Source: an uncultured Eubacteriales bacterium | Lineage (GTDB): Bacteria; Bacillota; Clostridia; Oscillospirales; Acutalibacteraceae | DNA: 64,000 nucleotides | Assembly (NCBI GenBank): GCA_934457415.1 | Contig: CAKSHM010000006.1 | Location: 115,025 to 179,024 of the forward strand | Direction of reading: 5' to 3' | Shown here: positions 1-7,148 of the stretch, piece after piece | Numbering within the stretch: the first letter of the stretch is position 1 | How the letters are laid out: every line of letters starts with the position of its first letter | Notes under the pieces: generated by a model | What the model was told of the DNA's origin: nothing | The model's input: only the letters and a program-made list of their open reading frames with translations | The model's database searches: none | Translations under genes and position numbers: made by a program

Positions 1-212
1 AAGCGATTTCAAGCGGATTTGACGCTTTTCTTACCGCCGATATCAAGCACAATGTATTCATTGACGCTTTAAACTCCGGATTCCCGCTTTTTGACGCAGG
101 CCATTATCAGACCGAAAATATAATAATCAGACCTCTCTGCGAAAAATTAAAAATGGAATTTTCAAAGACGGAATTTATTCCGTTTGATAATGCGGATATT
201 TTATTCTTATAA
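1..212 (+). CDS. Nif3-like dinuclear metal centre protein (C-terminal part)
   Basis: An open frame enters from the left edge and stops at 210-212. The roughly 69 visible residues contain AFLTADIKHN, then ALNSGFPLFDAGHYQTE, which match the C-terminal metal-binding part of Nif3/DUF34 (YqfO-type) proteins. In that family the His and Glu of the GHxxTE segment help bind the dinuclear metal centre. The start and about three quarters of the gene lie outside the window. In Firmicutes such genes often sit next to the tRNA methyltransferase trmK and sigA, which cannot be checked here. Its precise cellular role is unsettled even in studied relatives. A strong hairpin follows 27 bases after the stop. Confidence 0.85.
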   Translation, partial: AISSGFDAFLTADIKHNVFIDALNSGFPLFDAGHYQTENIIIRPLCEKLKMEFSKTEFIPFDNADILFL

Positions 213-238
213 TTTTTGTAATTCATATCATGCGGCAG

Positions 239-274
239 TCCCCTGTAAATTGACATTTATCAATTTACAGGGGA
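239..274 (+). terminator. Hairpin terminator after the Nif3-like gene
   Basis: A perfect 14-bp stem (239-252 with 261-274) around an 8-base loop is followed by the T-rich CTTGTTTTGTTT. It also lies just past the end of the split barstar gene on the other strand, so it may serve both. Confidence 0.75.
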
Positions 275-284
275 CTTGTTTTGT

Positions 285-840
285 TTACAGCTCAAAGCTA
301 AATCTTATTTCGTTATCCTCTATAGCAGCTTCTTTAAAAGTTTCAATAATTTTAATAACATTTTCGTTTAATGCTTCTGCAGCCTTGGTTTCAGGTTTGA
401 AAATTACAGTTAGTGTGACAGGACTTGAACCTGCCGCGGTTTCGCTCGCCGCCTTTTAGATTGCGGCTTTGCGTGTGATTGTGCAAGGCGCCAGCCTTGC
501 TGCAAATTTCTCGCTTCGCCTAATAAAATTAAAGCGGCAGAAACTTTTAACCTACCGAAACTAAAAATTTTGTTATAAGACGAAGCCGATAAAACGCAGG
601 AATACTGCCGTATTTCAAGTTTTGAGGCAATGTATTATGCAAAATTTTGTTTCGTAGGCGTGACAGGTTCGAGTCCTGTCACACTATATTAACAGGTGTT
701 TCTATAAAACCTGTCAACATATCCCATAAAGCATCTAAATTATTTCCATACCATTCGGGTAATTCTAATTTTTCTTTAATTTCACTGTGTAAATCCATCG
801 GGCATTTGCATTTCGAAAAATTTATAACAACAGTTTTCAT
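285..840 (-). pseudogene. Barstar-family inhibitor gene, split by an inserted element
   Basis: Reading leftwards from ATG 838-840, the frame gives MKTVVINFSKCKC, then the barstar hallmark LPEWYGNNLDALWDMLTGF, and runs into an inverted-repeat element after codon 52, where it hits TGA at 679-681. Beyond the element the same frame resumes at 410 (TVIFKPETKAAEALNENV...) and ends with RFSFEL at the stop 285-287. Removing 413-684 plus one TA restores a continuous 93-codon frame, the usual barstar length of about 90 residues. Barstar is the intracellular inhibitor of barnase-type ribonucleases. The RBS (GGAG at 845-849) is intact, so a truncated 53-residue product could still be made. It lies 9 bases downstream of a small ORF with a barnase-like C-terminus. 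Confidence 0.85.
413..684. mobile_element. 272-bp MITE-like element with TA target duplication
   Basis: The ends are inverted repeats: 413-435 is complementary to 662-684 with one mismatch, starting GTGTGACAGG and ending CCTGTCACAC. Each side is flanked by a TA dinucleotide (411-412 and 685-686), and one TA is enough to rebuild the interrupted barstar frame, so the duplication is real. The element has no plausible coding frame. Inside are a GC-rich hairpin at 483-500 and a longer imperfect inverted repeat (551-572 with 640-658). TA duplication is the signature of IS630/Tc1-mariner transposition, so it was probably mobilised in trans. The terminal repeat resembles a tRNA T-arm (5-bp stem, TTCGAGT loop), but no complete tRNA is present. 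Confidence 0.8.
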
Positions 841-849
841 ATTGTTCTC

Positions 850-996
850 CTAACATATTTGATTAAATGTAAAATAGTGATCAGTTGAAGGAGAAATCAA
901 ACATTTCCAAACCTTATATTTTTTATTTTTATAAAATAAAGGGAAAAATTCTATTCCATTTACTCCTGCAATAATTATATCACCAAATAGACTCAT
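850..996 (-). CDS. Small protein upstream of barstar, barnase-like C-terminus
   Basis: A 48-residue frame starts at ATG 994-996 behind a good GAGGTGA ribosome binding site and stops at 850-852, nine bases before the barstar start. The C-terminus reads TDHYFTFNQIC, which resembles the barnase ending (TDHY-x-TF-x-x-I), where the His is catalytic. The upstream part does not resemble the rest of barnase, and the full ribonuclease would be about 110 residues. It may be a decayed or recombined toxin remnant, or an unrelated small protein. Position directly ahead of barstar supports the toxin idea. The assignment is inference. Confidence 0.5.
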   Translation of the reverse strand: MSLFGDIIIAGVNGIEFFPLFYKNKKYKVWKCLISPSTDHYFTFNQIC

Positions 997-1151
997 CAAA
1001 TATCACCTCATTTTTTGAATATTGTATCAAAAGAAAAGGCGACATTAACCGACATAATTATATTATAATTTTAAAAATTTATCAATGAAATAAACTAAAT
1101 CTAATAATATAGTACAAACACCTCTGCATATAAAATACTGAGGTGTATTAT

Positions 1152-1913
1152 ATGAAATTACTATTATTAACAAAAAAGCAGATTATGCTCGGACTCGGTA
1201 TAATTTTAAGCGCGGTGCTTATTATCATCGGCTCAACCGCTGTTTTTGCCGACAAGGAGCGAAAGCTTCCGATATACTGCGTTGAAACCGAAAAGAAGCA
1301 GGTTGCCTTAAGCTTTGACGCGGCTTGGGGCAATGACGACACCGAAACGCTTATAAAAATATTAAAGGAATATAACGCGCCCGCAACATTTTTTGTTGTG
1401 GGAAGCTGGGTCGATAAATACCCCGAATCCGTCGAGGCACTGAGTAAGGCGGGCTTTCAAATTCAAAACCATTCAAACACCCACCCTCACATGACCCAGC
1501 TTTCAATGCAGCAGATGAAAAACGAAATAGAAGCCTGCAACAAAAAGATTGAAGGTGTAACAGGCGTATGCCCTACACTTTTAAGACCGCCCTACGGCGA
1601 CTATGACAACTGCGTTGTCGAGGCGGTTGAAAACGAGAGAATGTATGCGATACAATGGTCGGTTGACAGTCTTGACTGGAAGGACAGCGCAACGCCGCAA
1701 AGCATATATAAAAGGGTTACCGATAAGGTTGAAAACGGAAGTATAGTTCTTTTTCATAATGACGCTGACCACACTCCCGAAGCGCTTCCTATGATATTGA
1801 AAAACCTAAAGGAAAAGGGCTTTGAATTCGTATTTATATCAGACCTTATAATGAAAGAAAATTATCATATTGATTCAACAGGCAAGCAGTGCAGAACAAA
1901 AGACGGCGAATAA
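1152..1913 (+). CDS. Polysaccharide deacetylase, PdaB-like
   Basis: The 253-residue protein has an N-terminal membrane anchor or signal (about 11-33) followed by a NodB-type deacetylase domain. Motifs seen are SFDAAWG (Asp56), the metal-binding HSNTH (His107, His111), RPPYGD (145-150) and LFHND (His202). The SFDAAWG variant and the length fit the sporulation-linked PdaB family, which acts on peptidoglycan outside the membrane. ATG 1152 is chosen because GAGGTG at 1140-1145 is correctly spaced for it, while the upstream GTG at 1143 lies inside that RBS. It stands alone between a repeat region and a terminator. Sporulation in this organism is inferred, not shown. Confidence 0.85.
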   Translation: MKLLLLTKKQIMLGLGIILSAVLIIIGSTAVFADKERKLPIYCVETEKKQVALSFDAAWGNDDTETLIKILKEYNAPATFFVVGSWVDKYPESVEALSKAGFQIQNHSNTHPHMTQLSMQQMKNEIEACNKKIEGVTGVCPTLLRPPYGDYDNCVVEAVENERMYAIQWSVDSLDWKDSATPQSIYKRVTDKVENGSIVLFHNDADHTPEALPMILKNLKEKGFEFVFISDLIMKENYHIDSTGKQCRTKDGE

Positions 1914-1922
1914 TCGCTATTT

Positions 1923-1962
1923 AAAAACACCTCTCGCGCCGAAAGGTATGAGAGGTGTTTTT
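1923..1962. terminator. Bidirectional terminator
   Basis: A 12-bp stem (1923-1934 with 1951-1962) has A-tract and T-tract on its two sides, so it can end the deacetylase transcript on the plus strand and the membrane-protein transcript on the minus strand. Confidence 0.85.
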
Positions 1963-1964
1963 TG

Positions 1965-2441
1965 TCATTCGGCGGTTTCCTGCGAATTTTCGCCGTATAA
2001 AGCAAGATAGCTTACGGCGGCGTCCAATATCTTTTTGCGCTGAACATAATTTATACCCACAAAAATAACCGGTACAAATAATAGTCCCATAACTGCAAAA
2101 AATAAGCATGCAAGCGCGATAAGAATATCCGCAGGAAATACGGGAATTAAAAACCAGCCTATTTTCGTTATTTTCCATGCGACCTTTAAAGCGTTTAAAA
2201 TTCCGCCGCCTATAATATAAGAAGGAAGTGCAAGAAAAATAGCAAGAATTATAAAGGCATCCTTATTATCCGGATTTCCCCAGATTGCAAGAGCGGTGAA
2301 AACTATTGCGATAAGCGAAATTACAAAACCTATAAGTATTCGGATTTGATTGAATTTAGCCATCTTTACTTCTCTTTTTGCTCTTTCGATGTCCTGAAAC
2401 TGAACATCCTCAAATAATTTTTCTTTTTTTCTTTTTGCCAT
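1965..2441 (-). CDS. Hypothetical membrane protein, 158 aa
   Basis: No family was recognised. The first 30 residues are charged (MAKRKKEKLFEDVQFQDIER) and are followed by about four hydrophobic segments at roughly 33-54, 61-82, 92-110 and 111-130, then a hydrophilic tail ending in acidic residues. The gene is transcribed away from an XRE-type regulator, and a palindrome touches the -35 of its own consensus promoter (2490-2518). That arrangement suggests the regulator controls it, which is inference. Confidence 0.75.
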   Translation of the reverse strand: MAKRKKEKLFEDVQFQDIERAKREVKMAKFNQIRILIGFVISLIAIVFTALAIWGNPDNKDAFIILAIFLALPSYIIGGGILNALKVAWKITKIGWFLIPVFPADILIALACLFFAVMGLLFVPVIFVGINYVQRKKILDAAVSYLALYGENSQETAE

Positions 2442-2489
2442 GATTAGTCCCCTTTTAATTTATTACAGCTTATAAAGCCGCTTTACGAC

Positions 2490-2529
2490 ATTATACTACC
2501 GATTTTTTAAAAAGTCAACTACTTAGTAG
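2490..2529 (-). promoter_or_regulatory. Promoter of the membrane protein with adjacent palindrome
   Basis: On the minus strand TTGACT (2513-2518) and TATAAT (2490-2495) are separated by 17 bp. The perfect palindrome CTACTTAGTAG (2519-2529) abuts the -35 and is a candidate operator for the divergent XRE protein. A TATAAT at 2564-2569 could be the -10 of the XRE gene on the plus strand. Confidence 0.6.
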
Positions 2530-2602
2530 AATTATTTAAAAATAATTTCACCATTTGTAAAATTATAATAGTTAGAATAAAAGTAGAATTGAGGTGTACG
2601 GT

Positions 2603-2884
2603 ATGGTAGAATTCGGTGAAAGACTGAGAAAGCTGCGTAAGGAAAGAAATCTGACACAAAGGGGTCTTGCAAGCCTTATAGGTGTAAAAAACAGCGTTAT
2701 AAGCTTTTATGAGGTCGGGGACAGAACGCCCTCTCTTGAAGTTCTGATAAAGCTTTCAAAGGCGCTCCATATCAGCACTGATGTTTTACTCGGTCTTGAT
2801 AAAAAAGAAACTGTTGATGTTTCGGGGCTCTCAGAAAATGACAGGCAGTATGTGCAGGATCTTATTGACAGGTTAAGAAAGTAA
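2603..2884 (+). CDS. XRE-family transcriptional regulator
   Basis: A 93-residue protein with a Cro/C1-type helix-turn-helix in residues about 6-60 (FGERLRKLRKERNLTQ, then the recognition segment VKNSVISFYEVGDRTP). A short C-terminal helix (NDRQYVQDLIDRLRK) may mediate dimerisation. ATG 2603 is preferred because GAGGTG at 2591-2596 sits six bases before it. A longer GTG start at 2594 would lie inside the RBS. The gene diverges from a membrane protein and is followed by its own terminator. Target and inducer are unknown. Confidence 0.85.
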   Translation: MVEFGERLRKLRKERNLTQRGLASLIGVKNSVISFYEVGDRTPSLEVLIKLSKALHISTDVLLGLDKKETVDVSGLSENDRQYVQDLIDRLRK

Positions 2885-2897
2885 AAAATAACGCTAT

Positions 2898-2935
2898 GGC
2901 TCTCTTTGTTATTGAAATGCAAAGAGAGCCTTTTT
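2898..2935 (+). terminator. Terminator after the XRE gene
   Basis: A stem of about 11 bp (2898-2908 with 2920-2930) reads GGCTCTCTTTG and is followed by TTTTTGTGT. Confidence 0.85.
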
Positions 2936-2950
2936 GTGTCATAAATTTAC

Positions 2951-2979
2951 TTGTAAACGGAGCTGTTTTGTAGTATTAT
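2951..2979 (+). promoter_or_regulatory. Promoter of the rnf operon
   Basis: TTGTAA (2951-2956) and TATTAT (2974-2979) are separated by 17 bp and lie about 30 bases ahead of the rnfC start. Confidence 0.6.
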
Positions 2980-3011
2980 ATAGTTATATTACTATTAACG
3001 GAGGGAAAGCG

Positions 3012-4343
3012 ATGAAAGCACCGGAAAGCATACTTTCGCCGGTAAAGAGATTCCGCGGCGGAACGGAGCTTGAGCATAACAAGAACACGGAAAATTTTGA
3101 AACCGTTTCAATGCCCGTAAGCGAAAGTGTATGTATTCCTCTTTTACAGCATATCGGAGCGCCTTGCGAACCGATTGTAAAAAAAGGCGATAAGGTTTTC
3201 GTCGGAACAAAAATCGCTCAGAGTGAAAAAGCTGTTTCAGCTCCTATTCATTCAAGCTGTTCAGGCGAGGTTTCGGATATTAAGGATATTGATATTAACG
3301 GCCGTGCGGTTAAATGTATAATAATAAAATCCGACGGCGAAATGACGCCTGACCCAAATCTTAAGCCGTTTAAGGTGAAATCGGCGGAGGATCTTGAAAA
3401 AGCGGCATTTGAAAGCGGACTTGTAGGCTTAGGCGGAGCAGGTTTTCCGACATATATAAAATTCAAGGCGGAAACCGCCGCTAAAATAGACACACTTATT
3501 GTAAATGCCGCCGAATGTGAGCCGTATATCACTTCAGACTACAGAGAAAGCCTTGAAAACTTCAACGATATAATTGAGGGCGTTTATTTAATCAAGGAAA
3601 TTCTGCATTTACAGAAGGTTATAATCTGCGTTGAAAGCAATAAGCCTAAGGCCATAGACAAGCTTATGCTTGTCGCCGCCGACCACCGCGACGCAGACGA
3701 TACGGTTAAGTTAATGAGACTTCCGGATAAATACCCTCAGGGAGCGGAAAAGCTGATCGTCTACTCTGCTACGGGAAGAAAAATACCTTTAGGAAAGCTT
3801 CCGAGCGATGTAGGATGTATTGTTTCAAACATTACCACTATCGGAACACTGTACAGATTTATCACAACAGGTATGCCGCTCGTATCAAAAAGAATCACGG
3901 TTGACGGAACGGCAATAAAAGAGCCTAAAAATCTGCAGGTTCCTATCGGAACATCTGTTAAGGATATCGAAAAGTATATTAGCGAAGAAGAAATTGACGC
4001 GGATAAAATAATCTTCGGCGGTCCGATGATGGGTGTTTCAGTTGCCGATGAAAATGCCGTTATAGAAAAGCGAACGAATGCAGTCTTATTTATGAAACCT
4101 AAGACAGCTAAAAGCACAACCAGCTGTATTCACTGCGGACGCTGTGCCAAAGTCTGTCCGGTGAAATTATATCCTGCAAGCGTTGAAGCGGCGCTGAATG
4201 CCGGTTTACATGACAGACTTGATAATTTAAACACCGCTTACTGTATCGAATGCGGCTGCTGCTCTTATGTATGTCCGGCATCACGCCCGCTTACTCAGGC
4301 AATGCGCACCGCGAAAGCAGAACTCAGGAGGAATAAAAAATGA
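3012..4343 (+). CDS. rnfC: Rnf complex subunit RnfC
   Basis: RnfC is the peripheral NADH/FMN-binding subunit of the Rnf ferredoxin:NAD+ oxidoreductase, which couples electron transfer to ion pumping. The 443-residue protein shows GLGGAGFPTYIKF, NAAECEPYI and YPQGAEKLI, conserved in RnfC/NqrA-like nucleotide sites. Two 4Fe-4S motifs follow near the C-terminus (CIHCGRCAKVCP and CIECGCCSYVCP). ATG 3012 follows GGAGGG at 3000-3005, and a longer open frame upstream has no support. It heads the order C-D-G-E-A-B usual in clostridia, and its stop overlaps rnfD by four bases. Confidence 0.97.
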   Translation: MKAPESILSPVKRFRGGTELEHNKNTENFETVSMPVSESVCIPLLQHIGAPCEPIVKKGDKVFVGTKIAQSEKAVSAPIHSSCSGEVSDIKDIDINGRAVKCIIIKSDGEMTPDPNLKPFKVKSAEDLEKAAFESGLVGLGGAGFPTYIKFKAETAAKIDTLIVNAAECEPYITSDYRESLENFNDIIEGVYLIKEILHLQKVIICVESNKPKAIDKLMLVAADHRDADDTVKLMRLPDKYPQGAEKLIVYSATGRKIPLGKLPSDVGCIVSNITTIGTLYRFITTGMPLVSKRITVDGTAIKEPKNLQVPIGTSVKDIEKYISEEEIDADKIIFGGPMMGVSVADENAVIEKRTNAVLFMKPKTAKSTTSCIHCGRCAKVCPVKLYPASVEAALNAGLHDRLDNLNTAYCIECGCCSYVCPASRPLTQAMRTAKAELRRNKK

Positions 4344-5284
4344 AAGAACTTTTAAAAGCTTCCTCTTCTCCTCATATCCGCCACCCCGAATCCACGCGCG
4401 GAATCATGGCCGATGTCGTAATAGCATTGCTGCCGGCAGCTGTTTTCGGCTGTATTCTTTACGGAATTCATGCCGTGCTTGTGCTTTTGGTATGTGTTGC
4501 AGCCGCTGTTTTATCGGAATTTTTATGGAATTTAATTCTTAAAAAGCCCAATACAGCAGGCGATTTTTCGGCTGTGGTTACAGGACTTCTTTTAGGAATG
4601 AATTTAAGTCCGAAAATGCCGTTATGGATGGCGGCAATAGGCTCAATTACGGCAATTATAATTGTTAAGCAGATGTTCGGGGGACTCGGTCACAATTTTG
4701 TAAACCCTGCGATAGCCGCAAGAATTATTCTTATGGTCTCCTTCCCGTCTGCAATGAACAGATTTATAGACCCGATTTTTTCGACCGGAAAAACCGCGGG
4801 AATTATCACAAGCGCAACACCCTTAAGCGATCCGAGTGCAGGTATAAGCCTCAAATATGCGTTTTTCGGTCTTTACAGGGGATGTATCGGAGAGACAAGC
4901 GCATTTCTTCTTATAATCGGCGGTATTTATCTTGTTATAAGGAAAATTATCTCTCCGGCAATTCCATTATCATTTTTAGGAACGGTAGCTGTACTTAGCC
5001 TGATTTCGGGGGTGAACGCACCGATGCAGCTTTTCACCGGCGGCTTAATGCTCGGAGCGATATTCATGGCTACCGATTACACTACATCGCCTACAAGCCT
5101 GCTCGGTAAAATAATTTTCGGAATAGGCTGCGGCGCTATAACATTCGCTATAAGAAAATACGGAAGTCTGCCTGAGGGAGTTTCTTATTCAATAATTCTT
5201 ATGAATATTGCAACTCCGCTTATCAACAGATTTACTTTAAGAAAGCCTTTCGGCTTTGTTAAGGAGGTTAAAGCAGATGACTGA
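4340..5284 (+). CDS. rnfD: Rnf complex subunit RnfD
   Basis: An integral membrane subunit of 314 residues with many hydrophobic helices. The motif TSATPL places Thr160 as the probable covalent FMN attachment site, by analogy with the S-G/A-T motif of RnfD/NqrB. GLGHNFVNPAIAARI and MATDYTTSPTS are further conserved family stretches. Translation is probably coupled to rnfC through the overlapping ATGA. The last eight bases overlap rnfG. Confidence 0.97.
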   Translation: MKELLKASSSPHIRHPESTRGIMADVVIALLPAAVFGCILYGIHAVLVLLVCVAAAVLSEFLWNLILKKPNTAGDFSAVVTGLLLGMNLSPKMPLWMAAIGSITAIIIVKQMFGGLGHNFVNPAIAARIILMVSFPSAMNRFIDPIFSTGKTAGIITSATPLSDPSAGISLKYAFFGLYRGCIGETSAFLLIIGGIYLVIRKIISPAIPLSFLGTVAVLSLISGVNAPMQLFTGGLMLGAIFMATDYTTSPTSLLGKIIFGIGCGAITFAIRKYGSLPEGVSYSIILMNIATPLINRFTLRKPFGFVKEVKADD

Positions 5285-5864
5285 AAAAAAGATAAGCTTT
5301 AAATCCGACCTGTTGTTTCCCACGCTTACGCTTGTTTGTATCTGTCTTGTTGTGACCTTGGCGCTCAGCGGAACAAATATGCTGACAAAGAAAAAAATTG
5401 AAAAGCTTACAAAGGACAATCAAAACAAATCCATGAGTGAGCTTATTCCGGCAGACGAATATGTTGAGTTTCCCGTTTCCGGAGATGATATCGACGGGTC
5501 TTATAAAGCCGTTAAGGACGGAGAAGAAATAGGATATATATTTATCACCTCATCAAAGGGCTATGGCGGAGACGTTTCGGTTATGACAGCAATTAACCCT
5601 GATAAAACGGTTAAAGCCATAAAAATCCTTTCTGCTGACGATGAAACCCCCGGACTTGGACAAAATGTCCTTAAATCCGATTTTGCAAAGCAGTATTCGG
5701 GTCTTAAAAACGAAATAAGCGTTGTAAAAAACGGTGCTGACGGAAATAAAAACGAAGTAAACGCGGTTACGGGAGCTACCAGAAGCTCAAAGGCTGTTAC
5801 AAATGCCGTAAATAAGGCTCTTAAGGCTATAGGCGGAACGGAGGAGAGCGGTACAGATGAATAA
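5277..5864 (+). CDS. rnfG: Rnf complex subunit RnfG
   Basis: The 195-residue protein has one N-terminal membrane helix (about 14-34) and an extracytoplasmic FMN-binding domain. NAVTGATRSS contains the S/T-G-A-T flavinylation motif, with Thr168 as the likely covalent FMN residue. ATG 5277 is chosen because AAGGAGG at 5262-5268 is correctly spaced. The earlier in-frame ATG at 5256 lies before that site. Overlaps with rnfD and rnfE indicate coupled translation. Confidence 0.96.
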   Translation: MTEKKISFKSDLLFPTLTLVCICLVVTLALSGTNMLTKKKIEKLTKDNQNKSMSELIPADEYVEFPVSGDDIDGSYKAVKDGEEIGYIFITSSKGYGGDVSVMTAINPDKTVKAIKILSADDETPGLGQNVLKSDFAKQYSGLKNEISVVKNGADGNKNEVNAVTGATRSSKAVTNAVNKALKAIGGTEESGTDE

Positions 5865-6540
5865 AAATCTTAAAATTTTAACAAACGGACTTATAAAAGA
5901 AAATCCTGTTTTAAGGCTTGTACTCGGCACCTGTCCTACCCTTGCCGTTACAACCTCGGCAAAAAACGGTCTCGGAATGGGAATTGCCGCAACAGCTGTT
6001 TTGATCTGCTCAAATCTTGTTATTTCTCTGCTTAGAAAAGTAATCCCCGACAGGGTCAGAATTCCTGCTTTTATCACCATTATTGCGGGCTTTGTAAGCG
6101 TAGTTCAGCTTCTTGTAAAAGCTTATGCGCCCTCCATAGACAAATCACTCGGAATATTTTTGCCTCTTATAGTCGTAAACTGCATAATACTCGCAAGAGC
6201 CGAAATGTTCGCCTCTAAAAATTCCGTTTTGCCGAGCGTGCTTGACGGTCTGGGAATGGGAATAGGATTTACCGCCACTCTGACGCTTATGGGTATAATC
6301 AGAGAATTTTTAGGCGCGGGAACATTTTTTGCGCTTCCTGTAACCTCAAAGGTTATAAGCCCTATGATTATTTTCCTGTTGCCACCCGGAGGATTCTTTG
6401 TTTTCGGAATTCTTGTCGCGGTATCAAACGCATTGGCTAAAAAATCAGGAAAAAAACCGATAGAAGAACTGAATTGCAAAAACTGCCCTTCAAAGGGAAT
6501 TTGCACAAGAATTAAAACCGAGGAGGAATGTGCGAAATGA
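5857..6540 (+). CDS. rnfE: Rnf complex subunit RnfE
   Basis: A membrane subunit of 227 residues related to RnfA/NqrD/NqrE, with about six helices and the conserved TCPTLAVTTSAKNGLGMG, NCIILARAE and LDGLGMGIGF. The cytoplasmic tail carries four cysteines (NCKNCPSKGIC, then EECAK). The membrane-embedded Cys of this family (here TCPTLAV) contributes to an Fe-S centre between RnfA and RnfE. The role of the extra tail cysteines is not known to me. It overlaps rnfG by eight bases and rnfA by four. Confidence 0.96.
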   Translation: MNKNLKILTNGLIKENPVLRLVLGTCPTLAVTTSAKNGLGMGIAATAVLICSNLVISLLRKVIPDRVRIPAFITIIAGFVSVVQLLVKAYAPSIDKSLGIFLPLIVVNCIILARAEMFASKNSVLPSVLDGLGMGIGFTATLTLMGIIREFLGAGTFFALPVTSKVISPMIIFLLPPGGFFVFGILVAVSNALAKKSGKKPIEELNCKNCPSKGICTRIKTEEECAK

Positions 6541-7145
6541 ACACCTATGTAATGCTCGCTTCCATTCTTCTTGCAGGAATACTCAGCAACAATATGGTGC
6601 TTTCGAAGTTTTTAGGTATTTGCTCCTTCTTAGGCGTTTCAAAAAAGACTTCCACGGCTGTTTCCATGAGTCTTGCCGTTATTCTTGTTATGATTATTTC
6701 AACCGCCGTCACCTATCCTATTTATTATTTCATATTGAGGGATAAATACGAATATCTTCTTACGGTGGTTTTCATTCTTGTTATTGCGGCGGTTGTTCAG
6801 CTGCTCGAAATTCTTATGAAAAAATTCATGAGACCCCTTTATCTGGCGCTCGGAATTTATCTTCCGCTTATAACGACCAACTGCGCGGTGCTTGGAATTA
6901 CCATGCTCAACACCACCGACTTTGACGCAAAGACTTATTCTTTTTCAAAGCTCTATCTTTTCTCGCTTACAAACGCATTTGCGGCAGGAGCAGGATTTTT
7001 GCTCGCAATGCTTTTATTCTCAGGAGTCCGCGAAAGACTTGAAACCGCCGATGTCCCCGATTTTTTAAAGGGACTTCCGATCACACTTATTGCGGCGGCG
7101 CTTGTTTCCCTTTCATTTTTGGGCTTTGCAGGAATCGGAGGTTAA
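6537..7145 (+). CDS. rnfA: Rnf complex subunit RnfA
   Basis: A polytopic subunit of 202 residues. Conserved stretches are NNMVLSKFLGICSFLGVS, with the conserved Cys in the first helix pair, and YLPLITTNCAVLG, with the second. Together with RnfE these cysteines are thought to hold a membrane-embedded Fe-S cluster. ATG 6537 overlaps the rnfE stop. The alternative ATG at 6528 directly abuts the GAGGAGG ribosome binding site and is too close. rnfB begins four bases after the stop. Confidence 0.96.
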   Translation: MNTYVMLASILLAGILSNNMVLSKFLGICSFLGVSKKTSTAVSMSLAVILVMIISTAVTYPIYYFILRDKYEYLLTVVFILVIAAVVQLLEILMKKFMRPLYLALGIYLPLITTNCAVLGITMLNTTDFDAKTYSFSKLYLFSLTNAFAAGAGFLLAMLLFSGVRERLETADVPDFLKGLPITLIAAALVSLSFLGFAGIGG

Positions 7146-7148
7146 ATT

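Noticed and set aside
184..459. 91-codon plus-strand ORF
   Set aside because: It lacks an RBS, runs antisense to the barstar remnant and reads into the element end.
413..490. Possible tRNA ending at 413 on the minus strand
   Set aside because: Only a T-arm and acceptor-like 3' end exist. The 5' acceptor strand, D-arm and a seven-base anticodon loop are absent, and the stretch is the terminal repeat of a mobile element.
610..690. Possible tRNA ending near 688 on the plus strand
   Set aside because: As above, no complementary 5' acceptor strand is found upstream. It is the other end of the same element.
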